Assembly: GCA_030535235.1 (NCBI GenBank)
Contig: JAUNCL010000003.1
Coordinates: forward strand, 1 to 64,000
Direction of reading: 5' to 3'
Origin: Bacillota bacterium
Lineage (GTDB): Bacteria > Bacillota > Clostridia > Oscillospirales > Oscillospiraceae
DNA: 64,000 bases
In this document: in pieces, positions 35,330-43,132 of the stretch
Numbering within the stretch: position 1 is the stretch's first letter
Layout: each line of letters begins with the position of its first letter
Made by a program: the position numbers and the translations under genes
Notes under the pieces: generated by a model
The model's input: the letters and a program-made list of their open reading frames with translations, nothing else
Databases searched by the model: none
What the model was told of the DNA's origin: nothing

Positions 35330-35354
35330 CGGCGGGAGCAAGCCCCCGCCCTAC
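35330..35354. repeat. 25-bp intergenic repeat, copy 1
   Basis: The segment is an exact reverse complement of 40722-40746. It contains the hairpin GGCGGG/CCCGCC, of the kind scattered between genes. Confidence 0.8.
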
Positions 35355-35386
35355 TTTGAACTTTGGAAACAACGAGATCATTTCGC

Positions 35387-35414
35387 TTGTATTTTGATAA
35401 AATTATGATAAAAT
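35387..35414 (+). promoter_or_regulatory. Possible promoter of the toxin-antitoxin operon
   Basis: TTGTAT (35387-35392), 16-bp spacer, TAAAAT (35409-35414), about 30 bases upstream of the antitoxin start. It is very AT-rich, so alternatives exist. Confidence 0.4.
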
Positions 35415-35443
35415 AAAGTCATCTATAAAAGGGAGGGAACGCT

Positions 35444-35704
35444 ATGATCAATATCCGTCCTGTATCTGACTTACGAAATAAATTTCCAGAGATCGAAGAA
35501 CTGGTTTTGAAAAACGGGGAGCCTGTGTTCCTGACTAAAAACGGCTATGGTTCTATGGTCGTCATGAGCATTGAGCAGTACGCCGCCTTAACTGACCCCA
35601 TCGAGCAAAAGCTGGATGAAGCAGATCGGATGGCTGAAACCACCAACACCCGCTTCACCAGTGAGGAGGTATTTCAGCGGGTGAGGAAGCGTATCCATGG
35701 ATGA
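35444..35704 (+). CDS. Phd/YefM-type antitoxin
   Basis: An 86-residue protein. Residues 1-50 match the Phd/YefM fold (INIRPVSDLRNKFPEIEELV, then PVFLTKNGYGSMVVMSIEQY), which binds DNA as a dimer and represses its own operon. The C-terminus, which neutralises the toxin in this family, is charged and probably unstructured. ATG 35444 follows GGGAGGG. Its stop overlaps the toxin start by 8 bases. Confidence 0.9.
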   Translation: MINIRPVSDLRNKFPEIEELVLKNGEPVFLTKNGYGSMVVMSIEQYAALTDPIEQKLDEADRMAETTNTRFTSEEVFQRVRKRIHG

Positions 35705-36011
35705 AAAACGGTACAAGCTGAGATTTCTTCCTCTGTTTGAGGACGATTTGAATGAAATCGTGGACTATATCTCTCTGCGATTGGAAAACCCTATCGCCGC
35801 TGAGGCCTTTGTTGATGCCGTGGAATCCGCTATCCTGGCTCGGCTAACCTGCCCGGAGGCATTTTCGCCCTATCATTCCGCCAAAGACAGAAAGCATCCA
35901 TATTACAAAATCCAAGTGAAAAACTACACGATCTTTTATGTTGTAATCGGTGACGTCATGGAGGTACGACGAATCCTGTACAGCCGCCGTGATTTGCCGC
36001 AGTATATTTGA
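35697..36011 (+). CDS. RelE/ParE-family toxin
   Basis: A 104-residue toxin. The N-terminus LRFLPLFEDDLNEIVDYISLRL and the conserved YYKIQVKNYTIFYVVIGDVMEVRRILYSRRD fit the ParE/RelE fold. These either cut mRNA on ribosomes or inhibit gyrase; the arginine-rich end is more like the RelE type, but this cannot be settled by eye. It is translated together with the antitoxin and ends before a bidirectional terminator. Confidence 0.9.
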   Translation: MDEKRYKLRFLPLFEDDLNEIVDYISLRLENPIAAEAFVDAVESAILARLTCPEAFSPYHSAKDRKHPYYKIQVKNYTIFYVVIGDVMEVRRILYSRRDLPQYI

Positions 36012-36017
36012 ATGACA

Positions 36018-36052
36018 AAACCCCATCGCTCTGTTCAGAAGCGATGGGGTTT
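36018..36052. terminator. Bidirectional terminator between toxin gene and pyk
   Basis: 13-bp perfect inverted repeat (36018-36030 with 36040-36052) with A- and T-rich ends, separating convergent genes. Confidence 0.85.
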
Positions 36053-36069
36053 CAAATTGCTGAAATGTT

Positions 36070-37812
36070 TTACTCCACCAAACTCTGGACCGCGCCCTGG
36101 CGGCAGTCCATAGAGACCTTCATGCCGTCGTGGAGGGTTCTCGTGGCGCCGATGGCGCCCACGATGACCGGCTTGTTCAGGCTCAGGCCCACCACGGCCG
36201 CGTGGCTGCCCAGGCCGTTCTCCTCGGCGATGATGCCGGCGGCCTCCCGGATATAGGGGAGCATCTCGTTGTTGGTGTGGGGGACCACCAGAATCATCCC
36301 GGGGCGGAACTTGCTCTTCACGTCGGCCACGTTCCGGCAGACGCAGAGGGCTCCCTTGGTCCCTCTCTCCCCCACCCCGGCGCCGGTGATGAGGCTGCTG
36401 CCCACCAGGTGGACCTTCATCATGTTGGTGGTGCCGGCAATGCCCGCAGGGACGCCGGCGGTGACCACCACCAGGTCGCCGTCCTGGATCAGTCCGGCCT
36501 CCTGGGCGGCCTTCACCGAGCCCTCGATCATCTCGTCGGTGGAGCCCACATAGTCCATGATCAGCGGGGTAACGCCCCAGGTGAGAGCCAGCTGGCGGCG
36601 GACGTCCTCATTCATCACGCAGGCGATGATGGGGGTGTCCGGCCGGAAGCGGCTGATGAGCCGGGGGGTGGCCCCGGAGGTGGTCACGGTGATAATGGCC
36701 GAGGCGTTGGTGTCCACGGCGGTGGTGCAGGCGGCGTGGGCGGTGGCCCCGCCGATGCCCAGGCGGATGGAGGCGGTCATCTCCTTCATCCGGCCAAAGT
36801 AGTTGATGTCCTGCTCGGTGCGCTCAGCAATGGCCGCCATGGTCTGCAGAGTCTCCACGGGGTACTTGCCTGCGGCGGTCTCCCCGGAGAGCATCACGGC
36901 GGAGGTGCCGTCGTACACGGCGTTGGCCACGTCGGTGATCTCCGCCCGGGTGGGACGGGGATTGGCGCTCATGCTGTCCAGCATCTGGGTGGCGGTGATG
37001 ACATGCTTGCCCACGCTGAGGGCCCGGGAGATCAGGTCCTTCTGGATAACGGGGATCTCGGTGAAGTCGATCTCCACCCCCATGTCACCCCGGGCGATCA
37101 TGATGCCGTCGGCCACCGCCAGGATCTCGTCCACATTGTCCACGCCCTCCTGGTTTTCCAGCTTGGCGATGATGCGCATGTTGGACTGGTGCTCGTCCAG
37201 CAGGCGGCGGATCTCCAGCACATCCTGGGCGCTGCGGCAGAAGGAGGCCGCCACGTAGTCAAATCCCTCCTGGATGCCGAAGAGAATATCCTCCCGGTCC
37301 TGCTTGCTCATATAGGGCATGGAAAGATGGACGCCGGGGACGTTGACCCCCTTCCGGTCCTTGATGGGGCCGCCGTTCTCCACCCGGCAGACAATGTCGG
37401 TCTCGGTGACCTCCAGGGCGGTCATGCGGATGAGGCCGTCGTCCAGCATAATGGTGGTACCCACCTTCACATCCTGGGGCAGGTTCCGGTAGCTGATGCC
37501 GCAGATCTCCTTGCTGCCCACCACTTCCCGGGTGGTGAGGGTGAAGGTCTGGCCGGCCTCCAGGACTTCCTTGCCCTCAGCGAAGGTTTTCAGGCGGATC
37601 TCCGGCCCCTTGGTATCCAGCAGAGCACCCACCGGAATATCCAGCTTGGCCCGGGTGGCCTTTAAGATATCCAGACGGCCCTTATGCTCCTCGTGGGAGC
37701 CGTGGGAAAAGTTAAACCGGGCCACGTTCATGCCGTTCCGGATCATAGCCTCCATCATTTCAGGGGTGGCCGAAGCGGGACCCAGGGTACAGATGATTTT
37801 CGTCTTTCGCAT
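36070..37812 (-). CDS. pyk: Pyruvate kinase with C-terminal PEP-utiliser mobile domain
   Basis: A 580-residue glycolytic enzyme making pyruvate and ATP from PEP and ADP. The catalytic core has KIICTLGPAS at the N-terminus, DTKGPEIR, IARGDMGVEI and ATQMLDSM. The last about 100 residues repeat the PEP-utiliser swivelling domain (GLGSHAAVVGLSLNKPVIVG), as in Bacillus and other Firmicute enzymes. The normal family length with this extra domain is 580-590. It is a single-gene unit with its own promoter. Confidence 0.97.
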   Translation of the reverse strand: MRKTKIICTLGPASATPEMMEAMIRNGMNVARFNFSHGSHEEHKGRLDILKATRAKLDIPVGALLDTKGPEIRLKTFAEGKEVLEAGQTFTLTTREVVGSKEICGISYRNLPQDVKVGTTIMLDDGLIRMTALEVTETDIVCRVENGGPIKDRKGVNVPGVHLSMPYMSKQDREDILFGIQEGFDYVAASFCRSAQDVLEIRRLLDEHQSNMRIIAKLENQEGVDNVDEILAVADGIMIARGDMGVEIDFTEIPVIQKDLISRALSVGKHVITATQMLDSMSANPRPTRAEITDVANAVYDGTSAVMLSGETAAGKYPVETLQTMAAIAERTEQDINYFGRMKEMTASIRLGIGGATAHAACTTAVDTNASAIITVTTSGATPRLISRFRPDTPIIACVMNEDVRRQLALTWGVTPLIMDYVGSTDEMIEGSVKAAQEAGLIQDGDLVVVTAGVPAGIAGTTNMMKVHLVGSSLITGAGVGERGTKGALCVCRNVADVKSKFRPGMILVVPHTNNEMLPYIREAAGIIAEENGLGSHAAVVGLSLNKPVIVGAIGATRTLHDGMKVSMDCRQGAVQSLVE

Positions 37813-37876
37813 AGCGCATACGCCTCCCTATCGTTCTATCAATCAAGCTTTACAGTTATCATAGTATGGTTTGTTT

Positions 37877-37905
37877 ATTCTACATCAATTTGGTATTTTT
37901 TTCAA
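37877..37905 (-). promoter_or_regulatory. Promoter of pyk
   Basis: TTGAAA (37900-37905), 17-bp spacer, TAGAAT (37877-37882) on the minus strand. Confidence 0.75.
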
Positions 37906-38074
37906 TACGGTCCCCGGAGGGAGCTTTTGACAAAAACAGCAGCGGAGGGCCCTCTGCCGTCTGTCGAAAAAGTCGTGCCGGGAGGGATGATAACGCCACA
38001 CCGGGATACCCTTCCCCTGGATTCGCGCCTCCGTCAGGGCATGCCCCTTCCGTCGATACGCCCCCATCACGCGA

Positions 38075-38102
38075 AAAAGCGGCCTTGCAGCAGGCCGCTT
38101 TT
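38075..38102 (-). terminator. Terminator after coaX
   Basis: 11-bp perfect inverted repeat (38075-38085 with 38092-38102) one base past the coaX stop, with T-rich tail on the minus strand. Confidence 0.85.
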
Positions 38103-38103
38103 G

Positions 38104-38880
38104 TTATTTTCCGGTGGTCCGGTATCTCTCATAGATGAGCCGCAGGCCGTCCAGCACCAAATCGCTCTCCACCACGTCGATATAGTCGGAGTGCTCCGCC
38201 ACCAACCGGCCCAGGCCGCCGGTGGCGATGACCGGCACAGCATCCCCATAGCCCATCTCCTTCTTGGTCCGGCGGATAAGGTACTCTGCCGAGCCGATGG
38301 CCCCCATCACGGAGCCCGCCTGGATCTGGGTGACGGCATCCCGGCCCAGCACCGTGGGGGGCAGCTTCAGGTCGATCTGAGGCAGCATGGCAGTGTTGCC
38401 AAAGAGGGCGTTGGCCGAGGTACGGATCCCCGCCAGGATGCAGCCCCCCAGGTAAGAGCCGTCCGCCGCCACCGCGTCCACGGTGGTGGCGGTGCCGAAG
38501 TCCAGGACGATCACCGGCTTGCCGTACTTCTCCATGGCCGCCACGCAGCACACCGCCCGGTCCGCCCCCAGCCGCTCCTCGGCCTCGTAGGGCAGCCCGG
38601 GATCCATGTCCTCGTCCACCACCAGGGGGCGCTTGCCGATGACCCCCTCCACGGCGGCGGTGAGGGCATCCATCACCGGAGGGACCACCGAGTCGATGAT
38701 GGCGTCCTCCACCTGGTGGGGCTGGACGCCCAGGGCTTCCAGGTCCCGCGCCAGGGCCTGTCCGATGTCGGCGGCCGCCCGGGCCGGGTCGGTGACCTGG
38801 CGGAAGCTCCCCAGGATGGTCTTTCCCTCCAGCAGGCCGAAGGTGATGTTGGTGTTTCCCACGTCGATTGCCAGCAGCAT
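38104..38880 (-). CDS. coaX: Type III pantothenate kinase
   Basis: A 258-residue ASKHA-fold kinase for the first step of CoA synthesis, requiring a monovalent cation. The phosphate loop is LLAIDVGNTNITFG, the adenosine-site motif VLDFGTATTVDAV, and the C-terminal GGLGRLVAEHS block is normal. The start at 38880 gives the standard N-terminus and has GGGAGGG upstream; the frame further upstream is non-coding. It is transcribed alone, divergently from the small-protein cluster. Confidence 0.95.
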   Translation of the reverse strand: MLLAIDVGNTNITFGLLEGKTILGSFRQVTDPARAAADIGQALARDLEALGVQPHQVEDAIIDSVVPPVMDALTAAVEGVIGKRPLVVDEDMDPGLPYEAEERLGADRAVCCVAAMEKYGKPVIVLDFGTATTVDAVAADGSYLGGCILAGIRTSANALFGNTAMLPQIDLKLPPTVLGRDAVTQIQAGSVMGAIGSAEYLIRRTKKEMGYGDAVPVIATGGLGRLVAEHSDYIDVVESDLVLDGLRLIYERYRTTGK

Positions 38881-39043
38881 GGCCTCTCCCTCCCACAGGT
38901 CGGAATTCGGAATACGATAGAAAAATGATACCATAGATATCATAATATTTCCAGGGTCAGTTTCTTTTTTCGTCCGGGCAGGCACGACGGCTCCCGCCCC
39001 GTCATATACTGTGGTAACACCCCAGCGAAAGGAAGGATCAACC

Positions 39044-39301
39044 ATGGATGAACTCGACCAGAACCCCCAGGCCCAGAAGCTTCTCCGGGACCAGGCGGCC
39101 CTCCGCCAGGTCCTCAGCAGTCCCGACGCCCAGAAGGTCCTGGCCCAACTCCAAAAAGCCGACACCAGCCGGCTCCAGGCCGCGGCCCAGGCCGCGCTGA
39201 AAGGGGACGCCTCCCAACTGAACGGCATCCTCCAGGCCCTGTCCCAGAACCCCGAGGCCGCCAAGGCCATCCAGTCCCTGACCCAGAAATTCTCCAAATA
39301 A
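39044..39301 (+). CDS. Small helical protein, first of a three-gene unknown cluster
   Basis: An 85-residue, glutamine- and alanine-rich protein without signal or membrane segments. Segments such as LLRDQAALRQVLSSP and GILQALSQNPEAAKAIQSL repeat a short helix pattern. ATG 39044 follows AAGGAAGG. The next gene shares its SNPEA/QNPEA-type segments, so the two may be related. I do not recognise a family. Confidence 0.75.
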   Translation: MDELDQNPQAQKLLRDQAALRQVLSSPDAQKVLAQLQKADTSRLQAAAQAALKGDASQLNGILQALSQNPEAAKAIQSLTQKFSK

Positions 39302-39334
39302 TCCATCGGTCAGCCCCGGAAAGGAGGGATCCCC

Positions 39335-39694
39335 TTGGCTGATTTCGAGGAAGCCCTCAATTCCCTGCTGTCCAACCCCGAGGCCATGGGGCAGATCCTG
39401 TCCCTGGCCGGGTCCCTAGGCGGACAGAACCAGGGGCCGCCCCCCCAGGAGGAGCCACCCGTCCAGCCGACGTCCGCTCCCCTGCCGGATCTGGCCCAGA
39501 TGGGGCGGCTGCTGGAGCTTTTCCAGTCCGCCGGACAGACCAACGAGGAGGCCACCGCCCTGGTGAACGCCCTGCGGCCCTTCCTCCGGGAGGACCGGCA
39601 GCGGAAGCTGGACCGGGCGGTCAGGGCGGCGGGTCTCTCCCAGGCCGCCCGGCAGGCCCTACGCCTGTGGAAAGAGGGTGAGCTTCATTTATAA
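39335..39694 (+). CDS. Small helical protein with proline/glutamine linker, second gene of the cluster
   Basis: A 119-residue protein starting with TTG at 39335, chosen because AAAGGAGG lies 6 bases upstream. Residues 1-30 (ALNSLLSNPEAMGQILSLAG) resemble the previous protein. A low-complexity linker (PPPQEEPPVQP) follows, then a helical domain. Its 3' end overlaps the third gene by 17 bases. Function unknown. Confidence 0.75.
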   Translation: MADFEEALNSLLSNPEAMGQILSLAGSLGGQNQGPPPQEEPPVQPTSAPLPDLAQMGRLLELFQSAGQTNEEATALVNALRPFLREDRQRKLDRAVRAAGLSQAARQALRLWKEGELHL

Positions 39695-39959
39695 CGCCTA
39701 TATCCCCGGGGGCCGCCCCTATGAAAAAATCCCGGAGGGTCCACCTCCGGAACGGGAGCCCCAGGCTCCTTCCGACGCCGGCAAGACCCCCGGCAGTCCC
39801 CTGGCCGGACTCTCCGGTCTGCTGGGGAAGCTGGACAAGGCCGACGCCGGGGATCTGCTCCTGCTGCTGATCCTCTACCTCCTCTTCAAGGAGGGGGATC
39901 AGAACGACTGGATCCTGCTCTTAGCTCTGGCCGCCGTCTTCCTTCTGGACGGCGACTGA
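39678..39959 (+). CDS. Small proline-rich protein with C-terminal membrane hairpin, third gene of the cluster
   Basis: A 93-residue protein with a GTG start at 39678 overlapping the previous gene. The N-terminal half is proline-rich (PEGPPPEREPQAP); the C-terminal half has two hydrophobic stretches (GDLLLLLILYLLF and WILLLALAAVFLLDGD) forming a likely membrane hairpin. It could anchor the two soluble partners. Its last 39 bases overlap the end of the convergent gene at 39921. Function unknown. Confidence 0.7.
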   Translation: MSFIYNAYIPGGRPYEKIPEGPPPEREPQAPSDAGKTPGSPLAGLSGLLGKLDKADAGDLLLLLILYLLFKEGDQNDWILLLALAAVFLLDGD

Positions 39960-40682
39960 TTCGTGGAGGACCGTGCCATCCGGCAGGGCAAAGGACACGC
40001 CGTCCTCCAGGGGAGTGCGCAGGGCGGCGGCGGTCATTTCGTAAACCGTCCTGCCGTTCTCCTGGGTCTCCGCGCCGCAGAGAAGGCCGGTGGCCGTCTC
40101 GATCCAGTAGCGGTCCAGGCTGTTCAGCTCGTCGTCCCGGACCTCCACATAGATACAGTCTCTGTCGTTTTTTCGTTCGTAGCCGGCGGCGTTGATCTGT
40201 TCGGGGTCCAGCTCCAGCACATCCTCATAGGTGGGGATCCGCTGGGCCAGGTCGGCTGCGCTGTCTCCCAGCTTGGTCTCCTTCCAGGTCCGGTCCCCGG
40301 CGTACCAGAGGTAGAGGGTCCCATCCCCCACCAGCCGGTGCTGGGTGGTCCCTGCGGTGGTCACCGCCGTCTTGACATAGCCGCCGTCAGCCCAGATCTG
40401 GACTTGGTTCGAGGAACTGCCGCCGTTCCAGAACAGGGTGACTGTCAGCTCCCGGTAGTAGCTATCCGGCCGGTCCAGGGTGGCGATGACCGTCTGGACG
40501 GTGTCGGTGGTGACCTCTACCGGCAGCACGCCTCCGGTCTCCCCCGCCCCCTCCTGGCTCAGATCCGGCAGGGTGACCTCCGGGACTCCCATGAGGGAGG
40601 GCAGGCCGAAGCTCACAAAGACCGCCGCCAGCACCGTGATGGCGATGGCGATAACCAGAATGGTGCGGTTTTTCTGATCCAC
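39921..40682 (-). CDS. Membrane-anchored extracytoplasmic protein of unknown function
   Basis: A 253-residue protein from GTG 40682 (GGGAG eight bases upstream). Residues 8-25 are one membrane anchor (TILVIAIAITVLAAVFV); the rest, outside the cell, is a beta-rich region (LTVTLFWNGGSSSNQVQIW, RWIE-like YWIETATGLLCGAET) that looks like a lipoprotein-type sensor domain. No family assigned. It convergently overlaps the small-protein cluster by 39 bases and may belong with wecB upstream. Confidence 0.7.
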   Translation of the reverse strand: MDQKNRTILVIAIAITVLAAVFVSFGLPSLMGVPEVTLPDLSQEGAGETGGVLPVEVTTDTVQTVIATLDRPDSYYRELTVTLFWNGGSSSNQVQIWADGGYVKTAVTTAGTTQHRLVGDGTLYLWYAGDRTWKETKLGDSAADLAQRIPTYEDVLELDPEQINAAGYERKNDRDCIYVEVRDDELNSLDRYWIETATGLLCGAETQENGRTVYEMTAAALRTPLEDGVSFALPDGTVLHESVAVQKEDGGQS

Positions 40683-40721
40683 AAGGCTCTCTCCCTTCTG
40701 TGAAAAAACGCTGTGAAGCAT

Positions 40722-40746
40722 GTAGGGCGGGGGCTTGCTCCCGCCG
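40722..40746. repeat. 25-bp intergenic repeat, copy 2
   Basis: Exact reverse complement of the copy at 35330-35354. The rest of 40747-40828 holds no gene or clear signal. Confidence 0.8.
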
Positions 40747-40828
40747 CCCAACGCTGCGGCTCCCCTCCACGTGGGTTCACGCCCTCGGCGGAGCGCCCGG
40801 AACGTTGCAGATTCCCTTCACGCAGCAC

Positions 40829-40848
40829 GGGCGATTCATGAATCGCCC
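40829..40848. repeat. 20-bp palindrome in an intergenic repeat
   Basis: GGGCGATTCATGAATCGCCC is a perfect palindrome followed by CTAC. A related hairpin, GGGCCGATG-CATCGGCCC, also followed by CTAC, is at 53064-53085, so both belong to one scattered family. Confidence 0.75.
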
Positions 40849-40878
40849 CTACTGTTTGGGTGGATGTCCACCCCTGCC

Positions 40879-42030
40879 TTACACGAAAAACTCCTCCGGC
40901 GGCTGGGGGCGTAACCCCTTCTTCCACAGGATGGCGTCCACGATCCGGCAGCAGGCCTCCCCGTCGCCGTAGGGGTTCACCGCGTGGGCCATGGCGTCGT
41001 AGGCGGCGGGGTCGGTGAGCAGCCGCGCCCCCTGGGCATAGACTGCCGCCTCCTCGGTGCCCGCCAGCAGGACCGTCCCAGCCTCCACGGCCTCGGGGCG
41101 CTCGGTCTCCCGGCGGAGGACCAGGACAGGCCGTCCCAGGGCGGGGGCCTCCTCCTGCAATCCGCCGGAGTCGGTCATGACGAAGGCCGACCGGGCCATG
41201 AGGTTGTGCATCTCGTCGGGGGTCAGCGGGTCGATGAGGTGGATGCGGTCGTGGCCGGACAGATAGGTTTGGGCAGCCTCCCGCACCACCGGGGACAGGT
41301 GAACGGGATAGACCAACTCCACTTCGGGAAAATCCTCGGCCAGACGGCGGAGGGCCTTCATGATGTTGGTCATGGGCTGGCCGTAGTTCTCCCGCCGGTG
41401 GCAGGTCACCAGGATGATTTTCTTTCCGGTATAGTCCAGCTCGTTCAGCAGCTGGGTGCGGAACCGGTAGTCGGGGCGGACGGTGGTTTTCAAGGCATCG
41501 ATGACCGTGTTGCCGGTGATGAAGATGCCCTCCCCGATGCCCTCGTTGACCAGGTTCTCCCGGTTGGCCCGGGTGGGGGCGAAGTGGAGCTCAGCCAGGC
41601 GGCCCACCAGGGTGCGGTTCATCTCCTCCGGGAAAGGAGAGTACTTATCCCAGGTCCGCAGACCGGCCTCCACATGACCCACGGGGATTTGTTGGTAAAA
41701 GGCCGCCAGGGCGCCGGAAAAGGTGGTGGAGGTGTCGCCGTGGACCAGGACCAGGTCGGGCTTTTCCTGGCTGAAGACCTCCTCCAGGCCCAGCAGGCAC
41801 TTGCTGGTGATGGTGTACAGGCTCTGTCTGGCCTGCATGATGTTCAGGTCGTAGTCGGGGGTGATGTCGAAGAGACGCAGGACATCGTCCAGCATCTCCC
41901 GGTGCTGGGCAGTGATGCAGCAGAGGCTCTGGATCTCAGGTCTGCTCTCCAGCTCCTTCACCAGAGGGGCCATCTTCACCGCCTCCGGACGGGTTCCGAA
42001 GATGGTCATGACTTTCAGCGGCATATGCAT
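40879..42030 (-). CDS. wecB: UDP-N-acetylglucosamine 2-epimerase
   Basis: A 383-residue enzyme interconverting UDP-GlcNAc and UDP-ManNAc. Typical blocks: VMTIFGTRPEAVKMAPLV at the N-terminus, LVHGDTSTTFSGALAAFY, GHVEAGLRTWDKYSPFPEE and DSGGLQEEAPALGRPVLVLR. UDP-ManNAc is a precursor of wall teichoic acid linkage units and related polymers. It overlaps the end of the TagO-type gene by 95 bases (89 if the second ATG is used), so translation is likely coupled. Operon: trpS-tagO-wecB. Confidence 0.95.
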   Translation of the reverse strand: MHMPLKVMTIFGTRPEAVKMAPLVKELESRPEIQSLCCITAQHREMLDDVLRLFDITPDYDLNIMQARQSLYTITSKCLLGLEEVFSQEKPDLVLVHGDTSTTFSGALAAFYQQIPVGHVEAGLRTWDKYSPFPEEMNRTLVGRLAELHFAPTRANRENLVNEGIGEGIFITGNTVIDALKTTVRPDYRFRTQLLNELDYTGKKIILVTCHRRENYGQPMTNIMKALRRLAEDFPEVELVYPVHLSPVVREAAQTYLSGHDRIHLIDPLTPDEMHNLMARSAFVMTDSGGLQEEAPALGRPVLVLRRETERPEAVEAGTVLLAGTEEAAVYAQGARLLTDPAAYDAMAHAVNPYGDGEACCRIVDAILWKKGLRPQPPEEFFV

Positions 42031-43102
42031 CCGCCTCCTTTTCTTCTTCCTTCTCCTGGTGCTCGCTGTGGCTCAGGGAGATCCTGGCGGCGATGAGGCC
42101 GGCAAAACCCAGGGCGCACAGCAGGACCATGGCCTTCAGGGCGCCGCTGGTGGTGAGGACCACGGCGGACAGGCCCAGAATGGCGCTGATGACGTAGAGG
42201 ATGGCCACCGCCTGCTTCTGGTTAAAGCCCATGTCGATGAGCCGGTGGTGGACATGGCTGCGGTCGGGGGACATGGGGTTCTGCCCCTTGGAGAGCCGCC
42301 GCAGGATGGCGAAGCAGGTGTCAAAGAGGGGCAGGCCCAGCATCAGGAAGGGCACCGCGAAGGAAACAATCGTGTAAAATTTGAACAGGCCCTGGATGGA
42401 CACCGTGGCCAGGACAAAGCCCAGGAAGGTGGAGCCCGTGTCCCCCATAAAGATCTTGGCGGGGTTGTGGTTGTAGGGCAGAAAACCCACGCAGCTGCCT
42501 GCTAAGGCAGCCATCATAAGGGCCACCAGGTTGTCGCTGACCAGCATGGCGATGACCAGCATGGTCAGGGAGCTGATGGTGGCCACCCCCACGGCCAGAC
42601 CGTCCAGGCCGTCGATGAGGTTGACGGCGTTGGTGATGGCCACGATCCAGATCACGGAAATGGGGATGGCCCAGGGACCCAGGACCCAGTAGGGGTTCTC
42701 GCTGAAGATATTGGGGTTGGACAGGACCTGGATCACGTTCCCGTGGAGGACGGCGATGAGGGCCGCCGCGATCTGGACGATGAACTTGGGCATGGCGGGC
42801 AGGGCGTGGATATCGTCGATGATACCCAGGACCACGATGATGACCCCGCCCAGCAGCATCCCCCGGAGGGGGGTGGACAGGGGGACAAAGACCAGGGTGC
42901 TCAGCAGAAAGCCCAGAAAAATCGCCAAGCCGCCCATTCGCGGGATGGGGTGCTTGTGCATGCGCCGGTTGTCCTTGGGCACATCCACCGCGCCCACCTT
43001 TTCGGCCAGGGACTTCACCACCGGGGTGGCGATGAAGGAGATGAGCATGGCCGACACCAGGGCCGCCGCAATCTGGGCGATGGCCGGAAGTTCTGTTATC
43101 AT
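41936..43102 (-). CDS. WecA/TagO-type undecaprenyl-phosphate GlcNAc-1-phosphate transferase
   Basis: A 388-residue membrane enzyme starting lipid-linked glycopolymers with UDP-GlcNAc. About ten helices; the catalytic loops are VPKDNRRMHKHPIPRMGG, VIWIVAITNAVNLIDGLDGLA and FMGDTGSTFLGF, and the HVHHRLIDMG motif is near residue 270. A charged cytoplasmic tail (HQEKEEEKEADAY and beyond) is encoded inside the wecB overlap. The neighbour wecB fits teichoic acid or similar polymer synthesis. Confidence 0.93.
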   Translation of the reverse strand: MITELPAIAQIAAALVSAMLISFIATPVVKSLAEKVGAVDVPKDNRRMHKHPIPRMGGLAIFLGFLLSTLVFVPLSTPLRGMLLGGVIIVVLGIIDDIHALPAMPKFIVQIAAALIAVLHGNVIQVLSNPNIFSENPYWVLGPWAIPISVIWIVAITNAVNLIDGLDGLAVGVATISSLTMLVIAMLVSDNLVALMMAALAGSCVGFLPYNHNPAKIFMGDTGSTFLGFVLATVSIQGLFKFYTIVSFAVPFLMLGLPLFDTCFAILRRLSKGQNPMSPDRSHVHHRLIDMGFNQKQAVAILYVISAILGLSAVVLTTSGALKAMVLLCALGFAGLIAARISLSHSEHQEKEEEKEADAYAAESHDHLRNPSGGGEDGPSGEGAGEQT

Positions 43103-43132
43103 AGTTGCGCTCCTTTGGAATACACTGCGGGA

